Notes: a model not told the origin generated them from the sequence alone. A stretch of 64,000 bases of DNA from Hydrogenobacter sp. T-8 (GCF_011006175.1 NZ_CP048795.1:744001-808000); one strand, 5' to 3'; numbered from the stretch's first letter, positions 15,078 to 22,674 are shown. Numbers and translations: made by a program.

Positions 15078-15099
15078 TTTCTGAGGAATTCCCCAGAAA
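15078..15099. promoter_or_regulatory. Operator palindrome 6
   Basis: TTTCTGAGGAA then a perfect right half. It ends 14 bp before the -35 box at 15114, centred near -60. The same geometry recurs at 32557-32621. Confidence 0.7.
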
Positions 15100-15113
15100 T
15101 TTATACTTACCTC

Positions 15114-15142
15114 TTGACAAAGACCAAAAAATGTGGTATAAT
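15114..15142 (+). promoter_or_regulatory. Consensus promoter of the recombination operon
   Basis: TTGACA, 17-bp spacer, TATAAT, both perfect. The stretch after the -35 and the bases TGTGGTATAATAATAGGC are shared almost exactly with the promoter at 32557-32585. Confidence 0.8.
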
Positions 15143-15148
15143 AATAGG

Positions 15149-15216
15149 CGTATAAAAGACCTCTACAAGGGGTGGCGGTCTTGTAGGGGTGAATTTAGAA
15201 CCGCTGGGGAACTCCT
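15149..15216 (+). promoter_or_regulatory. Leader with hairpin and possible pseudoknot
   Basis: An 11-bp stem ACCTCTACAAG/CTTGTAGGGGT (15159-15190) carries a 10-nt loop whose GCGGT (15175-15179) is complementary to ACCGC (15200-15204) just before the ribosome site. This could form a pseudoknot that controls translation of the first gene. Confidence 0.45.
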
Positions 15217-15882
15217 ATGGAAAAAGTTCTTCCTGCTCTTAAGACAGAGGGCATTTTTGAGCCTGCTATCACTTCAATGGTAAGACTTATGGAAGAAAGA
15301 AAAGACCTCATTGTGAAGATAGGGGAAACTCATGAGATAACAAGACCCTTAGCACTTGAGATGTGGAAGATGGTAAGGGACATGGTAAGCTCTCATGGTG
15401 GTTCTCTGGATATATCCGTAAAGGTGGAGTATGCAAGTCCAGAGATGGTGATAATGGTGGCTACTGCAAGGCTAAAGATAGGAGAGGTGGAGATAACCCT
15501 TTCTGAGGTGGGAGAAGCTTACGCAAAGGAAAAAGGCAAAGACACAACTCTTGCCAGAACCGCATATACCAGAGCTGTGAAGAGGCTTCTTGAGATACTT
15601 GTGGGGGAAGACTTTATCAATCAGACGATAAAGAGGCTCTTCCCTCAATCTTATCAAAAAGGACAAGGACAAAGCAATGAGCCAGCCTCTCAAAGACAGA
15701 CGGAGCTGATAGAAAAGCTTGTAAAAGAAAAGAAGATAAATGAGGAAGTCATACAGGGGCTAAAAGCAGAGGGAGAACTTCCTGAGGACTTTATGCTTGG
15801 AAAGGCTCTGAAAGAAGGAACTCTCACAAAGGAGCAGGCAAGCGTAATACTTGACAAGGTCTTTCCGAGGAGAAGAACATGA
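15217..15882 (+). CDS. Putative single-strand annealing protein
   Basis: 221 residues, first gene after a strong operator-linked promoter. The core ARLKIGEVEITLSEVGEAYA, followed by a helix AYTRAVKRLLEILVGEDF, resembles the strand-strand-helix layout of Rad52/ERF-like annealing proteins, and the C-terminal ~65 residues form a separate charged domain. The best support is context: two genes later comes a Cas4-like nuclease, the usual partner in exonuclease-annealing recombination pairs. The family call is tentative. Confidence 0.4.
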   Translation: MEKVLPALKTEGIFEPAITSMVRLMEERKDLIVKIGETHEITRPLALEMWKMVRDMVSSHGGSLDISVKVEYASPEMVIMVATARLKIGEVEITLSEVGEAYAKEKGKDTTLARTAYTRAVKRLLEILVGEDFINQTIKRLFPQSYQKGQGQSNEPASQRQTELIEKLVKEKKINEEVIQGLKAEGELPEDFMLGKALKEGTLTKEQASVILDKVFPRRRT

Positions 15883-15908
15883 GGAAAGCTTTTTCGGAGG
15901 GATAGACC

Positions 15909-16139
15909 ATGAAAGTAAGGTTTGTCAAGGTAGATAAGGACATGTGCCTGTTTGATGTGGAGGGATTAAGAATTTGGGGACAGCTAAAGAAAAGAAACGG
16001 CTACTATGTGCTTGTAGATGAGAAAGACCGCCCTGTGGTGAAGGTAAGCCTCAAAGACGGTGATAAGCTCATGGAAGGTATAAGAAAGAGACTTCAATAC
16101 GCCTTTTCCTTGTCTAAAGCAGAATTTGAGGAGGCTTGA
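15909..16139 (+). CDS. Hypothetical protein, 76 aa
   Basis: Small soluble protein, likely beta-rich (KVRFVKVDKDMCLFDVEGLR, YYVLVDEKDRPVVKVSL) ending in a short helix. It sits 26 bp after the putative annealing protein and 2 bp before the nuclease, so it belongs to the same operon. No family recognised. Confidence 0.6.
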   Translation: MKVRFVKVDKDMCLFDVEGLRIWGQLKKRNGYYVLVDEKDRPVVKVSLKDGDKLMEGIRKRLQYAFSLSKAEFEEA

Positions 16140-16141
16140 AG

Positions 16142-17149
16142 ATGTTTGAACAGCTTGTGGAGAAGATAAGGCAGGAAAGTAAAGAGGGAAGAGTTCTTAC
16201 CTACACAGAAGGAGCCATAGGCATTACCGCTCTTCTGTCCTGTCCTCTCAAGCATGAGCTTGCAAAGGAGTATGAGATAGAGCCAAAGGCAGTAGAGATT
16301 GACGATGGCTTTGTATGGGAAAGGCAGGTAAAAAAGGCTCTGAAAGAGCTATACGGAGAGAGCTTTCAAGAGGAGAAAGACCTCATCTATGAGATAGATG
16401 GCACTCTCATACACGGACATCTTGACTGTTTTATAGAGCTTGAAGATGAGGTCATAGGCATAGAGCTAAAAGCTCCAAAATACATTCTTCTTAAGGACAT
16501 TCCTCAAGGCATAAAGGACGGACTTTATGAAGATGAGGGGCTTGTAATTCATAATTCTGTGTATCTCACCCAGGCAAAAATCCAGAGGTTTATCTTAGGG
16601 AGGCTCTATCCTCATAAGAAAGTCAGGCAGTATCTCTTTTATAAGAGCCTTGCCAAACACAAGAGCTGGTCTCAAAAGCTCTATGTGGTATCAGAGGTAA
16701 AAGAGAGCATCACAGAAGAGGAGCTAAAAGAGCTTGTAAGAAGATTTCATGAAGATAAATCGCCAAGATATCCCAATGAATGCACTTCTTACTGTGTCTT
16801 CTACAGAGAAGGGCTTTGTGAAGGCAGGGAATACAGGCTGGAAGAGGAAAAGCCTCAAGAGAGTGCTTTTGAGCTTTTGAGATACTACAGAACCTTAGAG
16901 ACAGAACTAAAGCAGGTGGAAACTCTTTTGAAGAAGGCGGTAAAAGGCACTCTCAAAATAGGTGGCAGGGAGCTTGGCTGGGTGAAAAGAGAGGTGGTGT
17001 CTTTTGATGTGGAAAAGCTCTTGAAAAAGGCAGGAGATAAGGCTCATGAGTATGTGTATGTAAAGCCATCTAAGAAAGAGGAAATCCTGAACACTTTTGG
17101 CGATGAGGTGGTAAAAGAAAAGAGAGAGGAAGTCATATGGAAGCTTTGA
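16142..17149 (+). CDS. Cas4/RecB-like PD-(D/E)XK nuclease with Fe-S cysteines
   Basis: 335 residues. Catalytic core: GHLDCFI (Asp ~95) and IGIELKAPK (Glu ~108, Lys ~110), with FVWERQV upstream. Four cysteines, one near the N-terminus (LLSCPLKHE, ~34) and three near residues 214, 218 and 227 (CTSYCVFYREGLC), match the Cas4/AddB iron-sulfur pattern. These enzymes resect DNA ends. No cas genes or CRISPR arrays are nearby, so a recombination role with the putative annealing protein is preferred. ATG 16142 follows GAGGAGG and lies 2 bp after the previous stop. The C-terminal ~100 residues are an added helical domain. Confidence 0.75.
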   Translation: MFEQLVEKIRQESKEGRVLTYTEGAIGITALLSCPLKHELAKEYEIEPKAVEIDDGFVWERQVKKALKELYGESFQEEKDLIYEIDGTLIHGHLDCFIELEDEVIGIELKAPKYILLKDIPQGIKDGLYEDEGLVIHNSVYLTQAKIQRFILGRLYPHKKVRQYLFYKSLAKHKSWSQKLYVVSEVKESITEEELKELVRRFHEDKSPRYPNECTSYCVFYREGLCEGREYRLEEEKPQESAFELLRYYRTLETELKQVETLLKKAVKGTLKIGGRELGWVKREVVSFDVEKLLKKAGDKAHEYVYVKPSKKEEILNTFGDEVVKEKREEVIWKL

Positions 17150-17205
17150 GAGTAAGCGAGCTTCTCGTCCATCAGTATCACGGGAAAATAATGTGGAGGA
17201 GGTAA
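17137..17205 (+). CDS. Possible 22-aa peptide bridging two genes
   Basis: ATG at 17137, inside the end of the nuclease gene, opens a 22-codon frame ending with TAA at 17203-17205. Its last codons AGG AGG are the ribosome site of the next gene. It may serve translational coupling rather than make a functional peptide. Confidence 0.25.
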   Translation: MEALRVSELLVHQYHGKIMWRR

Positions 17206-17207
17206 AG

Positions 17208-17888
17208 ATGTTTAAGTTTAAGGAAGCTGACTTCTGGTCTATAGACTACAAGGCTCTTCATAAGGCTCTGGTTATTTATTTCAAACACCACAGAAAACTA
17301 TCAAGGCTCAAGAATGCGATAAAGAATGAAGGGCAGGTGAGCTGGAGAAGGTTTGTGAGGGGAAGACTTTCTTTTGAAGACTTTAAGACCTTTCTCTATG
17401 GAATGGAGGCGGGTGGTTATTTTGTGATAGAGGAGCTAAATGAGGAAGTTTTAAAGGCAAGACTGGCAAAGCCTTTTAACTCTGTCGGGATTTTTACTTC
17501 CATCACCTGCTACAGAACTCTGAAGCCTCTATTTCCTGAAGTTATTGAGGATATTGAGCTAATTGATGAAAAGGAAGGGTTTATTTCAAAGTTTGATGTG
17601 GGGGTGGTTTTAAAGGACAGGGTGCTTGTTTTTAAGCGGTATGAGAAGAAGTATATTGACAGAAAGGAAAGGTTTGAAGAGCTTTTGAGAGACTTTTTTG
17701 CTAAAAAGGTGGAGCTTTTCTTTGTTATAACCCCAAGCGGTTTGTGGCATCTAAGAAAAGAAGAAAGAAACATTCCGTTTTATGTGCTGAATACTCTGTA
17801 TCTCAGAAGATTTCTGGAAAGAAACTATTTAGGAGGTAGAAAGAATGCTCTGGGAGCTGAGAAGAAAGGCTTTAAGTTTGATACCTGA
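17208..17888 (+). CDS. Hypothetical protein, 226 aa
   Basis: Soluble protein; an N-terminal helical half (ALVIYFKHHRKLSRLKNAIK) precedes a beta-rich part (FDVGVVLKDRVLVFKRY, KVELFFVITPSGLWHLRKEE). Start ATG 17208 follows GGAGGAGG. The 3' end overlaps the sigma-factor gene by 44 bp. No family recognised. Its place in the operon suggests a DNA-metabolism or regulatory role, without direct evidence. Confidence 0.6.
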   Translation: MFKFKEADFWSIDYKALHKALVIYFKHHRKLSRLKNAIKNEGQVSWRRFVRGRLSFEDFKTFLYGMEAGGYFVIEELNEEVLKARLAKPFNSVGIFTSITCYRTLKPLFPEVIEDIELIDEKEGFISKFDVGVVLKDRVLVFKRYEKKYIDRKERFEELLRDFFAKKVELFFVITPSGLWHLRKEERNIPFYVLNTLYLRRFLERNYLGGRKNALGAEKKGFKFDT

Positions 17889-18576
17889 GTGGTTTGTAAG
17901 GTTAAAAGTCTTTATGCTTAAAAATGAGCTAAGCAAAAAAGGTCAGGAAAGGCTTCTCTATTCCTGTGGAGGTCTAAGAGGCAGGTTTGTGGATGAGATA
18001 ATAAGGGACTATATTTCTTGCCAGCTACAGGGCTATGAAGAGGTTCAGAGGCTCTATCTTGCCCTCAAAAAGGAAAAGGAGAGGCTCTACAAGGAAAATC
18101 AAGGACTTATCTACAAGGTCATGAGGTCTATGAGAGTAAGTCCAGATGACTGGGAAGAGGTTCAGGATATAGCAAAGTTTGCTCTTTATCAGGCAATAGA
18201 AGACTGGGATGAAAAACATGCTCTTTCTACCTTAGCTGTCCCTCTCATCATGTCCAGAGTGCAGGAATACTATGAGAAGAACCTTAAGAATTCTTTCCTT
18301 TCTTACGATGAGCATGTGAAGGAGGGAGAAGAAGACACTTTTGAAATTTTCTGTGGGGCTGAAGACAAAGGTTTTAATCAGGCGGAGCTAAAAGACCTCA
18401 TCAGCAGGCTTGAAGAGAAAGAAAGAGAGCTTATAAGCCTTGTCTATTTTGAAGGTTATACTATTAAGGAAGCAGGAGAAAAGCTTGGCTTTTCTCAGAA
18501 GAGGGCAAGCCATATACACAAGCTTGCTCTCAAAAAGCTAAAGAAGTTAATACTTGGAAAGGAGGTGGTAGTATGA
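17845..18576 (+). CDS. Sigma-70 family RNA polymerase sigma factor
   Basis: 243 residues. Region 2 is visible around residues 85-150 (YKENQGLIYKVMRSM, DDWEEVQDIAKFALYQAIED) and region 4 near residues 185-235 (LEEKERELISLVYFEGYTIK then an HTH EAGEKLGFSQKRASHIHKLA). An N-terminal extension of ~75 residues is unusual. It resembles group 3 or FliA-type factors more than ECF. An element-encoded sigma factor could switch on conjugation genes that lack a consensus -35. It overlaps both neighbours, so it is translated within the operon. Confidence 0.8.
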   Translation: MLWELRRKALSLIPEWFVRLKVFMLKNELSKKGQERLLYSCGGLRGRFVDEIIRDYISCQLQGYEEVQRLYLALKKEKERLYKENQGLIYKVMRSMRVSPDDWEEVQDIAKFALYQAIEDWDEKHALSTLAVPLIMSRVQEYYEKNLKNSFLSYDEHVKEGEEDTFEIFCGAEDKGFNQAELKDLISRLEEKERELISLVYFEGYTIKEAGEKLGFSQKRASHIHKLALKKLKKLILGKEVVV

Positions 18577-19022
18577 TTGAGTTTGTGCCAGATGGTAGGT
18601 TCAGAACCATTAACCTTTTCAGGGGGGAGCCTTATGAGAGGGGAGACATAAACCTTGTGCTGACAGTAATACACAGATTTGCTCAGGAAAAGGATGAGAT
18701 TTATTTCCTGCCACCTACACCTGAAGATGGTATTCTTTCAAGGGTGGAGTTTCATTTTTACGATGAGCAGATGCCAAATCCTGTTGTCTATGGTGGAGAG
18801 GGATACGCTTTTGGCAAATATGATATTGAGAGGATAAGGGCAAACATTTTGAATTTGCCAAGGCTGATGACAAAAGGTTTAAAAGAAGTGCATGTGGTTT
18901 ATGCAAACTTCAGAGGTGTGCCTGTCTCTATCGTGCTGAAAGATGAAGGGATTAATGTTTTTGCAAGCTTGCTGAAGGAAGAAATTGACAGGGTTTTGGG
19001 AGAACTGGAGATTGATTTTTGA
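18573..19022 (+). CDS. Hypothetical protein, 149 aa
   Basis: Starts with a 4-bp ATGA overlap with the sigma-factor stop, so it is co-translated and could be a cognate regulator such as an anti-sigma factor, though nothing in the sequence shows this. Predicted alpha/beta (DINLVLTVIHRFAQEKDEIY, KEVHVVYANFRGVPVSIVL). Last gene of the right-going operon from 15114; convergent with the VWA gene 40 bp away. Confidence 0.6.
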   Translation: MIEFVPDGRFRTINLFRGEPYERGDINLVLTVIHRFAQEKDEIYFLPPTPEDGILSRVEFHFYDEQMPNPVVYGGEGYAFGKYDIERIRANILNLPRLMTKGLKEVHVVYANFRGVPVSIVLKDEGINVFASLLKEEIDRVLGELEIDF

Positions 19023-19062
19023 AAAGGAAGGCGGGGAGAAAAAGGAGGGAAGGGGCGTGGGC

Positions 19063-20394
19063 TTAGCCCCTGAGAAGTCTTGATAGCTTCTTAAGACACC
19101 CCTCAAGGGTGTCCTCAGCTATCACCCTGCTCCTGGGGATTTCCAGTCGCAGGGCATTTTTCAAAAATTCCCCTTTATAGCTTCCCCAATACACCCAATA
19201 TACATTGGGCTTTTTGGAGAAGCTCTTTCTGACCTTGCTCCCATCCTCATGGGACAAGGCAAGGTCAGAAATAATTATTGTTAAGGGGCTTGAATTTATG
19301 AAACGAGCGCAAGCCCACAGCCCCTCTGTCATCCCGTTAAAGGACGCCTTGTAAGCGTCCCTAACGGGGACTTTTTTTACTGTGTCATTCTTTACCAGCA
19401 GGACACTCCCCTTTAGCCCTGCTTTATACAGGGCATAGAGGAGCATCCTGACCTCCTCCTGAACCTTAAACATACTCCCCGACGTATCCACCACAATAAG
19501 TGGGTGGATCGTGGGGAGTTCCTCCTGCCTCACGAAAGGCTCTTCATCTCCCCGCAAGTATGAGGAGACTACAAGCCTTCCTGAGGAGGAAGGCACCCAC
19601 TCTGGCTCAGGAGCCTTGAAAAGCTCCCTCGCCAGCTTTATGATGGCAGGAGGGAGTTCTGGAGGAGGGACTTGCTCAAACCACCCCCCTCCTCTTTTCT
19701 CCTTCCCAGACAGGAAGCCCCCAGGTTCTTCAAGGCTTTCATATTCCTGAGGAGCTTCCTGCCTTATATCCTTTGCCCCACCCAACTCTATGGGTTTGGG
19801 CGGGCAAAGGTATGGGAATTTTTTCTTAAAGTATCTGGCTAAGCGGAGAGAACTCCACGCTGAGGCTTTGTAGAGCCTCCTCAGGAGCCTCTCCGCTCTT
19901 TTTATTAACTTTTCACCCCCCTCTGGACACTCCACCTTGTAGCCAAGGTGGAGATAGACCATTATAGATAACAGGTCGCCCACATTAGCTGTGGGCTTTT
20001 CAGAGGGGGGGAACTTCCCCAAATCAAACCCCAGGATTTCGGACATTTTGCCCTCAATCCTGAGGTCCTCCACAACATTTAAAACCTCCCCCAGCTCCTG
20101 ATACTCTTCCCAGAACTTTGGGTTCTGGGAGGGAGTGGGGGTGAAAAGGGCGTGTCCCAGCTCATGTAAAAAAGTCCTTAAAACCTCATCCCCCTCCTCC
20201 GTAGAGGGGAGGGTGATAAGGTCTTTTTTCTGAAACTTCCCCCTCAACTCCGCTGGTGTCCATGAGCCAGGGGGTCTTCTTACCACCCCCACCTCTATGG
20301 GTCTGGGGGTGGGAGGGAGTGTTTCAAACACTCCCTCTTTCCAGAGATACTGTAAATACAAGCTTTTGATATTATCCAGCCCTACACCTACCAT
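19063..20394 (-). CDS. VWA protein with N-terminal metallopeptidase motif (DUF2201-like)
   Basis: 443 residues. HELGHA at 77-82 with a further acidic site in NVVEDLRIE (~109) forms a gluzincin-like zinc site. Near residue 302 DTSGSM is a complete MIDAS metal site of a von Willebrand A domain. This pairing of a putative metallopeptidase domain with a VWA-like domain is known from DUF2201 proteins, which work with MoxR AAA+ ATPases, and such an ATPase lies just upstream. The coding sequence is filled with perfect inverted repeats, with two-tier stems for example at 19333-19368 and 19475-19519, and is richer in G+C than its neighbours. The ribosome site is GGAGG. Confidence 0.85.
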   Translation of the reverse strand: MVGVGLDNIKSLYLQYLWKEGVFETLPPTPRPIEVGVVRRPPGSWTPAELRGKFQKKDLITLPSTEEGDEVLRTFLHELGHALFTPTPSQNPKFWEEYQELGEVLNVVEDLRIEGKMSEILGFDLGKFPPSEKPTANVGDLLSIMVYLHLGYKVECPEGGEKLIKRAERLLRRLYKASAWSSLRLARYFKKKFPYLCPPKPIELGGAKDIRQEAPQEYESLEEPGGFLSGKEKRGGGWFEQVPPPELPPAIIKLARELFKAPEPEWVPSSSGRLVVSSYLRGDEEPFVRQEELPTIHPLIVVDTSGSMFKVQEEVRMLLYALYKAGLKGSVLLVKNDTVKKVPVRDAYKASFNGMTEGLWACARFINSSPLTIIISDLALSHEDGSKVRKSFSKKPNVYWVYWGSYKGEFLKNALRLEIPRSRVIAEDTLEGCLKKLSRLLRG

Positions 20395-20430
20395 CTTTTA
20401 CCTCCTTCAGGGATAAGAGGAAAGCAGGGG

Positions 20431-21675
20431 TCAGGTAAAGACCCCTTGCAGTGCCTTTTCAAGCACTGCCCTCTCCTCTATATCCCTGCTGTAGTATTTG
20501 ACAAGAAGCTGTGGCACTTCTTCCTCTTTCCTTGCCAGCTTTACTGCTCTTTCAAGCTGACGATAGGAGAGGAAGGTAGCCACAGCCCCCTCAGCATAGG
20601 CTTTCTCCATCTTCTCCCTGACCTTTACAAGCTTTTGAGCCAGAGAGGGGGAGAAGCCTCTTTTGACAACAAGCTCTGTGAGGAGGGTCTGCACCTGATT
20701 TAAGGACATCTTGATGGTTTCAGATGCAAACCTCTCCTCCAAGGCTTTGTCGGAGAGGGCAGAATTGACATACCCCTCACCGAGATTACCTGTGGCTATG
20801 AACCACAGGTTCTCAGCTGGGGCAAAAAATGTTCTCCCCAGTTCGGGGACAGACAGGGTGAATACCCTCTTGCCCCCTATCCACTTAGGGAATAGGGAGG
20901 CAACGAGGATACCCTGCTCCCGAACTGGTATCCTTGGTAATTCGTCTATCACCACCACCACCTTTTGCCCCTTCTCAGCCTGCATAAAGGCTTTGAGGAG
21001 AAGCCCGGGGCGGTAGGTGGTGCTGCCCCCTCTTATGCTGACCCCACCTAAGAGGTCTTTTGCCCCCACGTGGGGTCCTCCGTCAATATAGATAGCTTCC
21101 CAGCCCTCTGATACGAGCTGGTCAGCTATCTGATAAGCCATTCTGCTCTTCCCTTCCCCAGGAGGGCCTTCAAGCAAGAGATTGTAGCCCTCCTCTAAGT
21201 ATCTCCTCCACCATTCTTTATCCTCTATGGTGGAGGCGGGGGAGGGAGTAAGGTCAATGATTTCAAAATCATCCACTGCAAAGGAGGCTTTTACAAATGC
21301 CTCCTCGCAGTGTTTGCACCCTACCACATAATCCCCTGCCATTATTCCTTTTATATGGGGATTGGAGTGCTTCCTCCAGCATTCATCCGCTCCCTCCCTG
21401 AAATATTCCTCATAGAGGCTTTTCACCTCCTGAGGAATTTCAGGAGGGAAGTGCTGAGGCTCAAGAGAGCAGTAGTGCCTCCAATCGGAAGCTTTACTGC
21501 CCCCTTTGTAATGAAGAAGCACAGGGTGCTTTTTTGCACCCCCGTGGCTCTCTATGAGAGCCACTATAAAAATTTCTTCACCCTTCTTAAAAATTCTGCC
21601 CTTAACAAAGTTATCACGGGCAGAATTCTTAGATTTGTAAAAAATTGGGGTTGGGATTGTGGAAAACTTTACCAT
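20431..21675 (-). CDS. MoxR-family AAA+ ATPase
   Basis: 414 residues. Walker A GPPGEGKS at 170-177, Walker B VVVVIDELPR at ~238-247, sensor 1 IATGNLGEG and a C-terminal helical lid. The N-terminal ~140 residues are an extra domain with Cys 70, 99, 120 and 123 (CKHC) that may bind zinc. MoxR ATPases act as chaperones that remodel or load metal into targets chosen by a VWA partner, here the next gene 36 bp downstream. Like that gene, its DNA is a chain of hairpins, for example 21205-21236 with 10-bp arms and 21274-21312 with nested 6- and 7-bp arms. Confidence 0.88.
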   Translation of the reverse strand: MVKFSTIPTPIFYKSKNSARDNFVKGRIFKKGEEIFIVALIESHGGAKKHPVLLHYKGGSKASDWRHYCSLEPQHFPPEIPQEVKSLYEEYFREGADECWRKHSNPHIKGIMAGDYVVGCKHCEEAFVKASFAVDDFEIIDLTPSPASTIEDKEWWRRYLEEGYNLLLEGPPGEGKSRMAYQIADQLVSEGWEAIYIDGGPHVGAKDLLGGVSIRGGSTTYRPGLLLKAFMQAEKGQKVVVVIDELPRIPVREQGILVASLFPKWIGGKRVFTLSVPELGRTFFAPAENLWFIATGNLGEGYVNSALSDKALEERFASETIKMSLNQVQTLLTELVVKRGFSPSLAQKLVKVREKMEKAYAEGAVATFLSYRQLERAVKLARKEEEVPQLLVKYYSRDIEERAVLEKALQGVFT

Positions 21676-21961
21676 GGTATCCTCCTACCCCGCTGATAGA
21701 CTGTCCTGCCTCTCCCGCCAGAGGGAGGTCGGCAGGACAGCCAGAGGGCAGTCTCCAAGCTGGGGGTTATCCCCCGAGTAAGGCTTGGACTTACCCTCTG
21801 AATGCCTGCCTTCCCCCCTCAGCGGGAGCAGAGGGAAGGAGGTAGAGGCTTAAAACCTCTCAGGGAGAGAAAAAACAGAGCCTATAAAGACCCTCTTTCT
21901 TCTCTCCCTGAGAGGCTAACCTTCTTTTGGGAAGCCAAAGTTCCGCCTTCCTACAGGCTTA
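21676..21961 (-). ncRNA. Structured 5' leader of the MoxR/VWA operon
   Basis: A closing stem CCCGCTGA (21689-21696) with TCAGCGGG (21819-21826) encloses hairpins GTCCTGCC/GGCAGGAC (21703-21738, with an inner CTCCC/GGGAG) and CAGAGGG/CCCTCTG (21742-21800, with inner CCAAGC/GCTTGG and GGGGG/CCCCC). Next to it lies a 16-bp perfect stem (21856-21871 with 21900-21915). A CCTCCT on the minus strand (21837-21842) complements the ribosome site AGGAGG (21681-21686). This could be a regulatory leader or a free structured RNA. It fills the whole 317-bp gap. Confidence 0.6.
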
Positions 21962-21967
21962 TGGAAA

Positions 21968-21996
21968 ATTTTAAGTTCAGGAGGGAATTATTTCAA
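21968..21996 (-). promoter_or_regulatory. Probable promoter of the MoxR/VWA operon
   Basis: On the minus strand TTGAAA (21991-21996), 17-bp spacer, TAAAAT (21968-21973). It overlaps the last codons of the repressor gene. Confidence 0.55.
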
Positions 21997-22616
21997 GAGT
22001 ATTTTTGAATGCTCAGTATTACTTTACCCACCACCATAACCTCTCCCAGCTCAAAATCTCTTCTGGTGAAGACAAACTCCCCATAAAGCTCATTGTCGGA
22101 TTTTAAAATAATCGTGTCCTGATTTAGAAAGATAGTCCTTTTTACTACCGCACCTTTATAAGGCATGTAGAAGACAAAAATCTTTTCATGCTCGGGCTGT
22201 TTTATGTTCGTGTCTATAAGCACTATAGAGCCATCCACAATAGAAGGATGCATGCTGTTGCCCCTTACCTTAAAGGCTATAACCCCATTTTTCTTTATTC
22301 TTACTGGCAGGATTATCTCATCTACCACATCCACAGGTTCAAGCCCCTCTTTGCTTGCTCCAATGGAACCATAAACTTTCACCCTTGTATATTCCGCTTC
22401 TTCCCTCTCCCTTTCCCTCTCTAATACTTCCCTGAGGTCTATCTTCAAAGCCTGTAGTATCAGCTCCACCGTATGTAGTCGCACACCCGCAGTTCCCTCT
22501 ATAAAATTCTGAACGCTTTTTCTATCCACCCCCGCCAGCTTAGCTAAATCCCCATAGTCAAGCCTCTCCTCTACCATCCTCTGCTTTACTATATCCCTCA
22601 GCTTGTCCTCTAACAT
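21993..22616 (-). CDS. S24-family repressor (HTH + LexA/CI-like peptidase)
   Basis: 207 residues. An HTH spans ~18-42 (RLDYGDLAKLAGVDRKSVQNF). The C-terminal S24 domain has the catalytic Ser in GNSMHPSI (Ser 121) and Lys in AVVKRTI (Lys 159), so the dyad is intact. The usual Ala-Gly cleavage site is not obvious (SIGASKEG instead). Start ATG 22616 is used because TATAAT lies exactly 7 nt upstream; a longer frame to 22691 crosses the promoter and is rejected. It faces the HExxH protease gene across an operator at 22637-22658, so it should repress itself and that gene. It is the likely master repressor of the element. Confidence 0.85.
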   Translation of the reverse strand: MLEDKLRDIVKQRMVEERLDYGDLAKLAGVDRKSVQNFIEGTAGVRLHTVELILQALKIDLREVLEREREREEAEYTRVKVYGSIGASKEGLEPVDVVDEIILPVRIKKNGVIAFKVRGNSMHPSIVDGSIVLIDTNIKQPEHEKIFVFYMPYKGAVVKRTIFLNQDTIILKSDNELYGEFVFTRRDFELGEVMVVGKVILSIQKYS

Positions 22617-22636
22617 GCCAAAAATTATACAAAATT

Positions 22637-22658
22637 TTTCTGGGGAATTCCACAGAAA
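22637..22658. promoter_or_regulatory. Operator palindrome 7 between divergent promoters
   Basis: Perfect left half, right half TTCCACAGAAA. It covers the -35 positions of both divergent promoters (minus -10 at 22624-22629, plus TATAAT at 22663-22668), so one bound dimer would block both. Confidence 0.8.
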
Positions 22659-22674
22659 AAGGTATAATAACTCC

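Larger units (their letters stand above)
19049..21960 (-). repeat. Hairpin-saturated segment across the MoxR/VWA operon
   Basis: About 45 perfect inverted repeats with arms of 6-11 bp, and one of 16 bp in the leader, occur almost end to end, many nested. Examples: 19230-19237 with 19260-19267; 19333-19339 plus 19342-19347 with 19355-19360 plus 19362-19368; 19770-19778 with 19802-19810; 19930-19939 with 19944-19953; 20314-20324 with 20326-20336; 21544-21552 with 21556-21564; 21592-21601 with 21618-21627. Genes on either side do not show this. Counted by eye. Confidence 0.75.

Noticed and set aside
16142-17149. CRISPR adaptation Cas4
   Set aside because: The motif set fits Cas4, but there is no cas1, cas2 or array in the window; a recombination role is more economical.
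19049-21960. Hairpins as ordinary terminators or DNA of low complexity
   Set aside because: They lie inside two intact coding sequences, lack T-runs and have different arm sequences each time, so neither explanation fits.
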